DNA of 60,627 bases from an uncultured Clostridia bacterium (GCA_947165425.1 CAMVAJ010000006.1:1-60627); one strand, 5' to 3'; counted from the stretch's first letter, positions 24,890-33,476 are shown. Numbers and translations: made by a program. Notes: a model not told the origin generated them from the letters alone.

Positions 24890-24899
24890 GCTGCGGAAA

Positions 24900-24966
24900 A
24901 TGATTTTGCTGAAAATCGGCATGATTTTGTCAAATCTGTTGCCGCCCATTCCAAAACCTACATAAT
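24900..24966 (+). promoter_or_regulatory. Candidate LytTR-controlled promoter of GH3 operon B
   Basis: ATGATTTTG (24900-24908) is repeated exactly at 24921-24929, a 21-bp period. CATAAT at 24961-24966 is a possible -10, with TTGCCG (24939-24944) 16 bases before it. The second repeat starts 40 bases before the -10, exactly as in operon A, although the repeat sequence is different. Confidence 0.68.
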
Positions 24967-25009
24967 GAAATCAACGGCACAAGCCGACGACGGTAAGGAG
25001 GAAGCAACC

Positions 25010-28000
25010 ATGAAGAGAAACACCATGTGCAGACTGGCAGCCCTCGTGCTGGCCATCGCTCTGCTCCTGAGCACTGCGGCCGTCTCCGCGGACACGGTGA
25101 CAGGCAACCTGGAAGCGAAAGGCAGATTCTACACCGACTACACCACCATCGATGAGGCCCGCGTCGTGGGCGAGCAGCTGAACATCCAGGTGGCGAGCGA
25201 AGGCTTCGTCCTCCTGAAGAACCGGGACGGCGCGCTGCCCCTCTCCGCCGGTGAGCGCAATGTGACCCCCTTCGGTATGCGCAGCGCGCATCTGCAGCTG
25301 GTGGGCGGCGGCTCCGGCGCCGGCGACGGCTTCGGCCACGAATGGACGCTCAAGGAGAGCCTGGAGGACGCCGGGTTCAACGTCAACCCCAAGACCTTCG
25401 GTTATTATGCCTCCTTCAACATGGGCGCGGCCAAGAGCGGCGCCGCCTATGAACTGGATCCCGCTTCCTACGAGCCCTTCGTGATCGGCAGCTACCGCAG
25501 CTACGGCGACGCGGTGATCTGGGTCATCTCCCGCACCGGCGCCGAGGGTGCCGACCTGCTGACCGCCAATGTGCCCGGCCACGCAGATGCTGCCGAGCAC
25601 TACCTGGAGCTGGACGACAACGAGAAGCTGACCTACGCCTACCTGAAGGAAAAGCGCCAGCAGGGCGTCTTCGGAAAGCTGATCGTGATCGTCAACAGCG
25701 CCAACGCCATGGAACTGGGAGACATGCAGGACGACGACGACGTGGACGCCATCATCTGGGTCGGCCACCCCGGCAACGCGGGCATCGCGGCCCTTGGCAG
25801 GATCCTGACCGGCGAGGTCAACCCCTCCGGCCGTCTGGCGGACATCTATGCCCGCGACCTGACGAAAGACCCCACCTGGACCAACTTCGGCAGTAACGTG
25901 CACATGGGTCTGGACAACTACGTGTACTGCGACGGTGAGGACACCGGCTACCGCAGCACCGAGTACCGCGAGGGCATCTACATCGGCTACCGCTGGTATG
26001 AGACCGTGGCCGCCGACATGGGCGAGGCCGGTGAAAGCTGGTACGCCGAGAACGTGGTGTATCCCTTCGGCTTCGGCCTGAGCTACACCAGCTTCGAGTG
26101 GAAGCTGGCGGACACCGCTGAGGAAGCGGCCATCACCTCCGGGAACGACGTCATCACCGTGAACGTGGAAGTGACCAACACCGGCGCCGCCGCCGGCAAG
26201 GACGTCGTGCAGGTGTACGTGGAGCAGCCCTACACTGCGGGCGGCATCGAGAAGGCCGCGAAGGTGCTGGCCGGCTACGCCAAGACGAAGCTCCTGCAGC
26301 CCGGCGAGAGCGAGATCGTGACCGTCTCCTTCAGCGCCCAGTCCATCGCCTCCTACGACTACAGCGACGCCAACGGCAACGGCTTCAAGGGCTATGAGCT
26401 GGAAGCCGGCGACTACACCATCGATGTCAGCCGCAACTCCCATGAGGCAGTCGCCTCCGTGAAGCGCACTGTGGCCGATGGCATCCTCTGCAAGACCGAC
26501 GAGGTCACCGGCCGCGAGATCGGCAACGTGTTCAGCGGCGGCGAGACCGTGAACGGCAAGAACGTGGAGCGCTTCAAGACCACCAACGCCGCGCTGGAAG
26601 CCAACCAGGCGACCCGCGAGGGCGGCCTGAAGCAGCCTGCCGCCTCCACCGAGGAGGACCGCACCATCTCCGAGGAGAAGCTGGAATTCTACAACGCCGA
26701 GGAAACCTTCCGCGCCTGGCAGGACCAGGAGACCGATCCCTGGTACGTGACCAGCGTCCCCGCGACCTGGACCCAGTCCACCGTGCCCACCGAGACCATC
26801 GAGGTGACCATCGAGGGCACCCCCGTCCGGACCACCAAGATGGTGCAGCACGCCGACGGCTCCCTGAATGAGACCCTGCTGCGCGACATGTCCGGCATCG
26901 CCTATCAGGAGCCTGTGCGCCACGCCGACGGCAGCGTGACCGAGGCCGACGACGAGGGCACCCAGGCCTGGACCGCCTTCATGAACCAGCTGACCTATGA
27001 GGAAATGGCCTCCATCTGCACCCAGGGCTACTATGTGACCATCGGCCTGCCCTCCATCGCCAAGAGCGAGGGCGTGGACAGCGACGGCCCTTCCCAGGTG
27101 AAGGCCGGCTTCTACAACCGGACCACCCCCGGCGGCACCCTCTGGGCCTGCGGCGTGGTGATCGCCTCCACTTTCAACGACGACCTGGCCTATGAGATCG
27201 GCCTCATGTGCGGCAACGAAGCCCTGTTCCTGAACCTGTCCGGCTGGTATGGCCCGGGCTTGGAGATCCACCGTTCCCCCTTCGGCGGCCGCAACTTCGA
27301 GTACTATTCCGAGGACGGCGTGCTGGCCGGCCGCGTCGCTTCCAGCCTGATCCGCGGCGCCGTGGAGAAGGGCACCCATGTGTACATGAAGCACATGACC
27401 CTGAACAATCAGGAAGCCAACCGGAACACCCAGGGCGGCATCTTCATGTGGTGCAACGAGCAGGCCATCCGCGAGATCTACATCCGGCCCTATGAGTATT
27501 CCGTCAAGTACGGCCATGCCAACGGCGCCATGTCCGGCATGAACCGCGTGGGCGACTCCTGCTGCTACACCAACTTCGCCATGCTGAACGCGCTGCTCCG
27601 CGACGAGTGGGGCTTCCAGGGCGCCTATGTGACCGACACCCTGTTCAACAGCTCCTACCACACCTTCGACATGACCGTCCGCGCCGGCCAGGACATCCCC
27701 CTGGGCGTGCGTCCCGGCGGCTATGCCGAGCCCCTCTCCGGCGAATGGAACGCCGAGCAGAACACCGTGCTGATCCCCGCCGATGAGGAGAGCGAGGAGA
27801 ACACTGTGCCCTCCTATACCCAGTGGTTTGCGGTCCGCATGGCGGCCCAGCACATTCTCTACACCATCGCCAACAACGGCGACATCCACAACGGTATGAC
27901 CGAGGCCGCCTTCACTGACATGACCGTCACCCTGAACGAGGACGGCAGCCTGAAGACCTCCGTGGCCAACCCGGATGCCACCGCCGGCGCCTACACGGTG

Positions 28001-28168
28001 AAATACTACACCAGGGACAAGCTGCCCAAGGGCCTGAAGCTGGATGCCGACGGCAGCCTGAGCGGCACCCCCGCCGAGGGCGAGACCTTCGAGGGCTTCA
28101 GCTTCGTGGTGCGCGTCCTGGCTGATGACTATGTGAACTTCCACTACACGGTGACCATCGCGAAGTAA
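25010..28168 (+). CDS. Secreted domain-swapped GH3 glycosidase B1
   Basis: 1052 residues; ATG after TAAGGAGGAAG. Signal peptide ending near AVSA|DT. Sandwich half first (VLLKNRDGALPL, acid/base candidate E179 in TGAEGAD, NPSGRLADIY, YPFGFGLSYTSFEW), an Fn3-like domain, a ~100-residue linker, then the barrel half (GPGLEIHRSPFGGR, KHMTLNNQEANR, nucleophile candidate D876 in YVTDTL). The last ~60 residues (LPKGLKLDADGSLSGTP) form a putative Ig/cadherin-like module. Orthologous in position to A1, but without A1's long C-terminal extension. Substrate unknown. Confidence 0.9.
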   Translation: MKRNTMCRLAALVLAIALLLSTAAVSADTVTGNLEAKGRFYTDYTTIDEARVVGEQLNIQVASEGFVLLKNRDGALPLSAGERNVTPFGMRSAHLQLVGGGSGAGDGFGHEWTLKESLEDAGFNVNPKTFGYYASFNMGAAKSGAAYELDPASYEPFVIGSYRSYGDAVIWVISRTGAEGADLLTANVPGHADAAEHYLELDDNEKLTYAYLKEKRQQGVFGKLIVIVNSANAMELGDMQDDDDVDAIIWVGHPGNAGIAALGRILTGEVNPSGRLADIYARDLTKDPTWTNFGSNVHMGLDNYVYCDGEDTGYRSTEYREGIYIGYRWYETVAADMGEAGESWYAENVVYPFGFGLSYTSFEWKLADTAEEAAITSGNDVITVNVEVTNTGAAAGKDVVQVYVEQPYTAGGIEKAAKVLAGYAKTKLLQPGESEIVTVSFSAQSIASYDYSDANGNGFKGYELEAGDYTIDVSRNSHEAVASVKRTVADGILCKTDEVTGREIGNVFSGGETVNGKNVERFKTTNAALEANQATREGGLKQPAASTEEDRTISEEKLEFYNAEETFRAWQDQETDPWYVTSVPATWTQSTVPTETIEVTIEGTPVRTTKMVQHADGSLNETLLRDMSGIAYQEPVRHADGSVTEADDEGTQAWTAFMNQLTYEEMASICTQGYYVTIGLPSIAKSEGVDSDGPSQVKAGFYNRTTPGGTLWACGVVIASTFNDDLAYEIGLMCGNEALFLNLSGWYGPGLEIHRSPFGGRNFEYYSEDGVLAGRVASSLIRGAVEKGTHVYMKHMTLNNQEANRNTQGGIFMWCNEQAIREIYIRPYEYSVKYGHANGAMSGMNRVGDSCCYTNFAMLNALLRDEWGFQGAYVTDTLFNSSYHTFDMTVRAGQDIPLGVRPGGYAEPLSGEWNAEQNTVLIPADEESEENTVPSYTQWFAVRMAAQHILYTIANNGDIHNGMTEAAFTDMTVTLNEDGSLKTSVANPDATAGAYTVKYYTRDKLPKGLKLDADGSLSGTPAEGETFEGFSFVVRVLADDYVNFHYTVTIAK

Positions 28169-28182
28169 GGCTGATTCTTCCC

Positions 28183-28218
28183 GGAGGCTCCGGCAGGACA
28201 TCAACTGCCGGAGCCTCC
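28183..28218 (+). terminator. Strong hairpin between GH3 B1 and the binding lipoprotein gene
   Basis: A perfect 14-bp stem: GGAGGCTCCGGCAG (28183-28196) and CTGCCGGAGCCTCC (28205-28218), with only TTC after it. It lies where operon A has its GGCTCCGGC hairpin. Confidence 0.7.
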
Positions 28219-28243
28219 TTCATAGAAAGGAAGCGTCAAGATC

Positions 28244-29581
28244 ATGAACAGAACCGTGAAAAGCGGCCTGCTGTGCCTCCTGCTGGCGCTGTGCGTGCTT
28301 GCCCTGGCCGCCTGCCAGAGCGCGCCGACGGTGACCTCCATCGAGGTGACCACCCAGCCGGCAAAAACGGAATACAGGCTCGGTGAGGAGCTCACCCTGG
28401 AGGGCGGCAAGCTGACCGTCAGCTACAGCGACAAGACCACCCAGACGGTTGCACTCACGGATGAGGGCGTCACCGTCAGCACGCCCAATATGCAGAAGGC
28501 CGGCAAAAAGAGTCTGACCGTCAACTATGGCGGCATGCGCTGCAGGCTGTATGTGACCGTGCAGCCCATCGTGGTCTCCTTTGAGATGAACGGGGTGGGC
28601 ACCGCGCCGGAGGCCCTGAGCCTGGCGGAGGCCGGCCCCATCGACGCCATGGACCTGCCCGCCGATCCTGCGGCGGAGGGCTATGCCTTCGACGGCTGGT
28701 TCACCAACGAGGCCCTTTCCGAGGCCTTCAGCAAGGAGTCCGTCATCTCCGCCGACACAACCCTCTACGCGGCCTGGCACAGCTTGGAGGCCGTCTCCTG
28801 CGAGATCGTGTTCGACCAGAACTATACGGGCTCCGCCAAGGCCCAGACCCTGACAGTGGAATCCGGCAGCCCTGTGGCCGCACCGGCCGAGCCCGCCCGC
28901 ACCGGCTACCGCTTCGACGGCTGGTTCAACGCCAAGGACGGCGGCGAGGCCTGGGATTTCAATGAGAAGATTGCCGGCGATATGACCCTGTTCGCCCACT
29001 GGACGCGCACCGCCGAGGGCGTGAACCAGTATCTGTTCGAGGCGGAGGACGTCAGCCTCAGCGGCAAGGCCGGCAAGGGCTACTCCGGCGAGGCGGAGGG
29101 CAAGGGCCTGGTGCAGCGCGAGGGCAAGGGCAGCACCCTGGGGGTCAGCAATGACCGCTTTGTGGGCTACACCTATGTCAACGGCTTCACCCTGGACTTC
29201 TACATTGTGTCGGACATGGCGGTCAGCGACGCCGTCATCACGGCCCGCCTCTCCGGCGAGTTCGAGGACTTTACCCTGACCCCCGACATGTTCGAGATCT
29301 CCCTGAACGGCACCCCCATCAACTACGGCAGGATTGAGATGACCGGCGTGCCCAACATGGCCGTCCGTGAATTCCAGGATTATGTGATCATCCGGGACGC
29401 GGAGCTGGTGGAGGGCGTCAACTGCATCGAGTTCCGTGTCAACAACGACGTGAACTGGATCGGCGGCGGCACGGTGGCCGCGACGGCTCCCCTGTTCGAC
29501 TGCGTGAAGATCGACACCGAGGCCGTGCTGTGGTGGGACGGCGGCCACAAGCTGCCCGCCAACAACTATTCGAGGAAGTGA
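28244..29581 (+). CDS. Ig/Flg_new/CBM-like binding lipoprotein B
   Basis: 445 residues. A clear lipobox (LALAAC|QS) makes it a surface lipoprotein, unlike paralogue A, which looks secreted. Same architecture: Ig-like domain (VTSIEVTTQPAKTEYRLG, about 30-108), two Flg_new repeats ending in LYAAW and LFAHW, and a CBM6/35-like C-terminal domain beginning QYLFEAEDVSLSG. No catalytic residues recognised. It lies between the two GH3 genes of module B and probably acts as their substrate- or wall-binding partner. Confidence 0.76.
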   Translation: MNRTVKSGLLCLLLALCVLALAACQSAPTVTSIEVTTQPAKTEYRLGEELTLEGGKLTVSYSDKTTQTVALTDEGVTVSTPNMQKAGKKSLTVNYGGMRCRLYVTVQPIVVSFEMNGVGTAPEALSLAEAGPIDAMDLPADPAAEGYAFDGWFTNEALSEAFSKESVISADTTLYAAWHSLEAVSCEIVFDQNYTGSAKAQTLTVESGSPVAAPAEPARTGYRFDGWFNAKDGGEAWDFNEKIAGDMTLFAHWTRTAEGVNQYLFEAEDVSLSGKAGKGYSGEAEGKGLVQREGKGSTLGVSNDRFVGYTYVNGFTLDFYIVSDMAVSDAVITARLSGEFEDFTLTPDMFEISLNGTPINYGRIEMTGVPNMAVREFQDYVIIRDAELVEGVNCIEFRVNNDVNWIGGGTVAATAPLFDCVKIDTEAVLWWDGGHKLPANNYSRK

Positions 29582-29587
29582 TGCGGC

Positions 29588-32503
29588 ATGAAGAACAAGA
29601 ACGGGAAACGCAAGCCCATCGGGATCATCGTCGCCGCGGTGCTGGCGGTTGTCCTGATCGTGGTCAATGTGCTGGCCTCCACCACCTTTTACAGTCTGCT
29701 GAATACGGTGATGCCGGGCGGCGGCGAGCGGGCTGTGTTCGCGGACGCCTCCGAGGCGCGGTTCGTCTCCGACTACGGCAGCAAGAAGGAAGCCCTGCAG
29801 GGTGCCAATGACCTGAACCTCCGTCTGTGCGAGGAGGGCATGGTCCTGCTCAAGAACGAGAACCGGGCCCTGCCCCTCCTGACCCCGGTCAGCAGCGGGG
29901 ATGTGAAGGACAAGCCGAAGATCTCGGTGTTCGGCAAGAACAGCGTCAACCTGGCCTACGGCGGCTCCGGCTCCGGCGGCGTGGATTCCTCCGCCGCGGT
30001 GGACCTGTACACCGGCCTGGAAAGGGCGGGCTACAGCGTCAACCCGGTGCTGAAGGCTTTCTACCAGGACAACGGCAAGTCTGGCCCGGCCCGCAAGGCC
30101 AACTCCTCCGACCTGGACTCTGGCAAAAGCCTGACCATCGCCACCGGCGAGGCCCCCATGAGCCTCTATACCGACGACGTGAAGGCCAGCTGGGCGGACT
30201 ACAGCGACGCGGCCGTGGTGGTGTTCACCCGGGTTGGCGGCGAGGGTTTCGACCTGCCTCGCACCATGGAGGGCGTGGAAGGCGCGGCTGACCCGGCGGA
30301 CACTTATCTGGAGCTGGACCAGAACGAGCGGGATCTGCTTTCCACCGTCTGCGGAGCGGGCTTCGGGCGGGTGATCGTGCTGATCAACAGCGGCGCCGCC
30401 ATGGAGCTGACCTTCCTCACCAGCACGGAGTACTTCCCCCAGGCGGACAAGATCGACGCCTGCCTGTGGATCGGCTTCCCCGGCGCGTCCGGCGCTGCCG
30501 CGGTGGGCGAGATCCTCAGCGGCCAAGTGAACCCCTCCGGCAAAACCGTGGACACCTGGGCGGCGGACCTGAAGGCCATGCCCTCCTTCCAGAACTTCGG
30601 CGACAATAATCAGAAGGACGGCGACCGCTACTTTGTGGACGGCGAGGCCCAGAGCTACTACTTCGTGAACTACGAGGAAGACATCTATGTGGGCTACCGC
30701 TACTACGAGACCCGCGGCGTGGACGAGGGCGAGGAATGGTACCGCAGGAACGTGGTCTTCCCCTTCGGCTGGGGCCTGAGCTACACGACCTTTGACTGGG
30801 AGCTGGCGGACGCCGGCGCCATCCAGGGAGCCTCGGCGGACGGGAATACAGAGTACACCGTGCAGGTCAGGGTGACCAACACAGGCACCGCGGCCGGCAA
30901 GGAAGTGGTGCAGCTCTATGCCCACGCCCCCTATACCCCCGGCGGCATCGAGAAGCCGGAGGAGGTGCTGACGGCCTTCGCCAAGACGAAGCTGCTGGCC
31001 CCCGGCGAGAGCGAGACCGTCTCCCTCACCTTCACCCCCTACCTCTTCGCCTCCTACGACGCGAAGGACGCGAACCGGAACGGTTTTGCCGGCTATGAGC
31101 TGGAAGCCGGGGACTACAGCCTGTATGTGGCGCACAATGCCCACGACAAGACCTTCACCATCCCCTTCCATGTGGCGGAGACCATCCAGTACCGCAAGGA
31201 TCCCGTGACCGGCGCCGTGGTGGCTAACCAGTACACCGGAAACCGCAATCCCCTGATGGACTCGGCTTACATGCTGGACAGCACCCTCTCCCGGAGCGCC
31301 TGGAACGATACTTTCCCCGCCGCGCCCACCGATGAGGACCGGAGCGTGACGGCCGAGCTGATCGCCGCACTGGCGGACGTGCGCCACAACAATCCCACCG
31401 ACCTGGACAGCGAGGAGATGCCCTGGTTCGGCGAGCCTGTGCGCGTGAAGCTGCCCGACCTGCTGAATGGCAAGGACCTGGTCTCCTATGACGATCCCCG
31501 CTGGCAGACCCTGCTGGACGCCTGCAAGGAGGACGAGCTGATCACCATGATCAGCTACGGCGCCTTCCGCAGCGCAGCCCTGGAGAACATCGCCAAGCCT
31601 GCCACCAACGATTCCGACGGCCCCGCGGGCTTCGTGAACTTCATGGATGCCTCCACCTACTACGACAACTGTGCTTACTGCTGCGAGGTCATCGTGGCCT
31701 CTACCTGGAATGTGGAGCTGGCAGAGGAGCAGGGCATCGCGGTGGGCAACGAGGGCCTGTGGGGCGACGCCGAGGGCCGGAGCAACGGCCTGCCCTACTC
31801 CGGCTGGTATGCCCCCGGCGCGAACATCCACCGCAGCCCCTTCGGCGGACGCAACTTCGAGTACTACTCCGAGGACAGCCTGCTCACGGGTCGGATGGCC
31901 GCCGCCGTCATCCGCGGCTGCCAGAGCAAGGGCGTGTACTGCTTCATGAAGCACTTTGCCCTGAACGAGCAGGAGACCCACCGCTCCATCAACGGCGACT
32001 GCTCCTGGGCCACCGAGCAGGCCATGCGCGAAATCTACCTGCGGCCCTTTGAGATCGCGGTCAAGGAAGGCGAAACCCGCGCGGTGATGTCCTCCTTCAA
32101 CCGCATCGGCACCCGCTGGGCCGGCGGCGACTGGCGCCTGCTGACGGGCATTCTCCGCAATGAGTGGGGCTTCCGCGGTATGGTGATTTGCGACTTCAAC
32201 ACCAGCGGCCAGTACATGAATCCGCAGCAGATGGCCTATGCCGGCGGCGACCTGAACCTCTCCGCCACGCCCACCGCCTGGTGCGACCCCTCGGACACCG
32301 CGGACGCCGTCATCCTGGCCCAGTGCGCAAAGAACATCATGTACACGGTGGTCAACTCCAACGCCATGAACCGGATTGTCGTGGGCTACAGTATGCCGCG
32401 CTGGCAGCTGGTCATGTTCATCGTGGACGGCGTGGCAGCCGCGGGCCTGATCGCCTGGCTCGTGAAGGCCATCGTCCGAAGGAAGAAGCAGAAGACTGCG
32501 TAA
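29588..32503 (+). CDS. Membrane-anchored domain-swapped GH3 glycosidase B2
   Basis: 971 residues with hydrophobic segments at ~10-35 and ~938-960 and a basic C-terminal tail, so it is anchored at both ends with the enzyme body outside. Sandwich half (VLLKNENRALPL, GGSGSGG, acid/base candidate E219 in RVGGEGFD, NPSGKTVDTW, FPFGWGLSYTTFDW), Fn3-like domain, barrel half (APGANIHRSPFGGR, KHFALNEQETHR, nucleophile candidate D869 in VICDF). It starts 4 bases after the lipoprotein stop, so it is coupled. Counterpart of A2; the two share almost every motif. Confidence 0.9.
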   Translation: MKNKNGKRKPIGIIVAAVLAVVLIVVNVLASTTFYSLLNTVMPGGGERAVFADASEARFVSDYGSKKEALQGANDLNLRLCEEGMVLLKNENRALPLLTPVSSGDVKDKPKISVFGKNSVNLAYGGSGSGGVDSSAAVDLYTGLERAGYSVNPVLKAFYQDNGKSGPARKANSSDLDSGKSLTIATGEAPMSLYTDDVKASWADYSDAAVVVFTRVGGEGFDLPRTMEGVEGAADPADTYLELDQNERDLLSTVCGAGFGRVIVLINSGAAMELTFLTSTEYFPQADKIDACLWIGFPGASGAAAVGEILSGQVNPSGKTVDTWAADLKAMPSFQNFGDNNQKDGDRYFVDGEAQSYYFVNYEEDIYVGYRYYETRGVDEGEEWYRRNVVFPFGWGLSYTTFDWELADAGAIQGASADGNTEYTVQVRVTNTGTAAGKEVVQLYAHAPYTPGGIEKPEEVLTAFAKTKLLAPGESETVSLTFTPYLFASYDAKDANRNGFAGYELEAGDYSLYVAHNAHDKTFTIPFHVAETIQYRKDPVTGAVVANQYTGNRNPLMDSAYMLDSTLSRSAWNDTFPAAPTDEDRSVTAELIAALADVRHNNPTDLDSEEMPWFGEPVRVKLPDLLNGKDLVSYDDPRWQTLLDACKEDELITMISYGAFRSAALENIAKPATNDSDGPAGFVNFMDASTYYDNCAYCCEVIVASTWNVELAEEQGIAVGNEGLWGDAEGRSNGLPYSGWYAPGANIHRSPFGGRNFEYYSEDSLLTGRMAAAVIRGCQSKGVYCFMKHFALNEQETHRSINGDCSWATEQAMREIYLRPFEIAVKEGETRAVMSSFNRIGTRWAGGDWRLLTGILRNEWGFRGMVICDFNTSGQYMNPQQMAYAGGDLNLSATPTAWCDPSDTADAVILAQCAKNIMYTVVNSNAMNRIVVGYSMPRWQLVMFIVDGVAAAGLIAWLVKAIVRRKKQKTA

Positions 32504-32523
32504 ACCGATCCCCCTGATATGCG

Positions 32524-32572
32524 CCCCCTGAAGTAGACGCTGGAAAAAGAGAAACCAGTGGACTTCAGGGGG
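32524..32572. repeat. Long inverted repeat at the end of module B
   Basis: CCCCCTGAAGT (32524-32534) and ACTTCAGGGGG (32562-32572) are perfect complements, with an inner CTGG/CCAG pair. No T run follows in either direction. It could be a mobile-element end or an mRNA hairpin joining the GH3 gene to the repeat ORF. Confidence 0.6.
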
Positions 32573-32576
32573 TATT

Positions 32577-32942
32577 CATGCAGAGACGGTGGTGAGTCTT
32601 TCCAAGGGCGAGATATCGAGCAAACCCGTCCGCGTTGAATTCTCCCTGGAAGGACTGGACACCTCCTGCCTGCTGAACGAAGCCACCTATCAGCAGCTCA
32701 AGGCTTACGTCCTTGAGCACACAGGCCTGCATGTCTCGACCCTGTACATCGCCCAGGTGAAGGCCAAGCATGGAATCATTGAGCGCGAGTGCTGCAACAA
32801 GGCGAAGACGGAAGGCGGCAGAGTGCCGAAATGCCCGCAGGAGAAAGAGAGGGCGATTGAGGAGGCGCTGAAACACTTTCGGATGATCCCCTGGGACATG
32901 CTTGCTACTCAAAAACCATTAAACGCGGGAGGTGTCCGCTGA
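32577..32942 (+). repeat. RlmD-tail repeat, copy 3
   Basis: Third direct copy of the coding repeat, after module B. Its left end keeps H-A-E-T-V-V-S-L-S. It is more diverged than copies 1 and 2 and runs on for 18 codons past the usual end. Confidence 0.78.
32589..32942 (+). CDS. Stand-alone RlmD-tail domain protein, extended
   Basis: Up to 117 residues from a GTG at 32589. Same helical domain as the recombinase tail (QQLKAYVLEHTGLHVSTLY ... EEALKHFRMI), then a tail in a region that also supplies the ribosome site of the next gene. An ATG mini-ORF (32578-32595, with AGGGGG just upstream) overlaps its start, the same arrangement as in copy 2. Its stop directly abuts the next ATG. Function unknown; it may be a relic. 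Confidence 0.45.
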   Translation: MVSLSKGEISSKPVRVEFSLEGLDTSCLLNEATYQQLKAYVLEHTGLHVSTLYIAQVKAKHGIIERECCNKAKTEGGRVPKCPQEKERAIEEALKHFRMIPWDMLATQKPLNAGGVR

Positions 32943-33437
32943 ATGAAAAGGGCGGCGCTGCTGGCCGTCACGATGATCCTGTGTCTGACGCTGGCCGGGT
33001 GCGGCTCGCTCCAATCAAAGTCGCAGGAATCTCTGACACGGTGGGTTGAGGAGAACCGGGAGACGTGGGAGAAAACGATCTCCACAGTCCGGTCCGGCGG
33101 AAACAACATCCGGATTGACCGGGAGCTGGCAGACCAGTGGAGCAAATTATTCCGGGACGGACGGCTCAGCAATATATCCTGTGCTCCGGAAGGCAGCGAT
33201 TGCCTTTTGTATTTCAACGGAATCGGAACCGTGCTTGAGGGCGACCAGTATCTGGTGTGGTCCGAACGGCCGATAGAGGAGATTGCGCCCATGTTCCCCG
33301 ATGATCCGGGCACGCTGAAAGAAAAAACCGACACCCGGCTGTACTGGACGGGTATCGGTTCGGGCGGACGCGGCTATGTACTGGTGGAACGGATCGCAGA
33401 AAACTGGTACTATGTCGAATACTCCCTGCCAACCTAA
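32943..33437 (+). CDS. Hypothetical lipoprotein, 164 aa
   Basis: ATG preceded by GGGAGGTG. The lipobox LTLAGC|GS at residues 17-24 marks a lipoprotein. The mature part is a small mixed alpha/beta domain with two cysteine-flanked turns and a C-terminal strand pair (RGYVLVERI...WYYVEYSLP). I recognise no family. It is followed by a good terminator, so it forms the last gene of this rightward group. Confidence 0.7.
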   Translation: MKRAALLAVTMILCLTLAGCGSLQSKSQESLTRWVEENRETWEKTISTVRSGGNNIRIDRELADQWSKLFRDGRLSNISCAPEGSDCLLYFNGIGTVLEGDQYLVWSERPIEEIAPMFPDDPGTLKEKTDTRLYWTGIGSGGRGYVLVERIAENWYYVEYSLPT

Positions 33438-33476
33438 CGGAGCGGAAGGCCCTCCCAATGGCATATCCCCCGCTCT

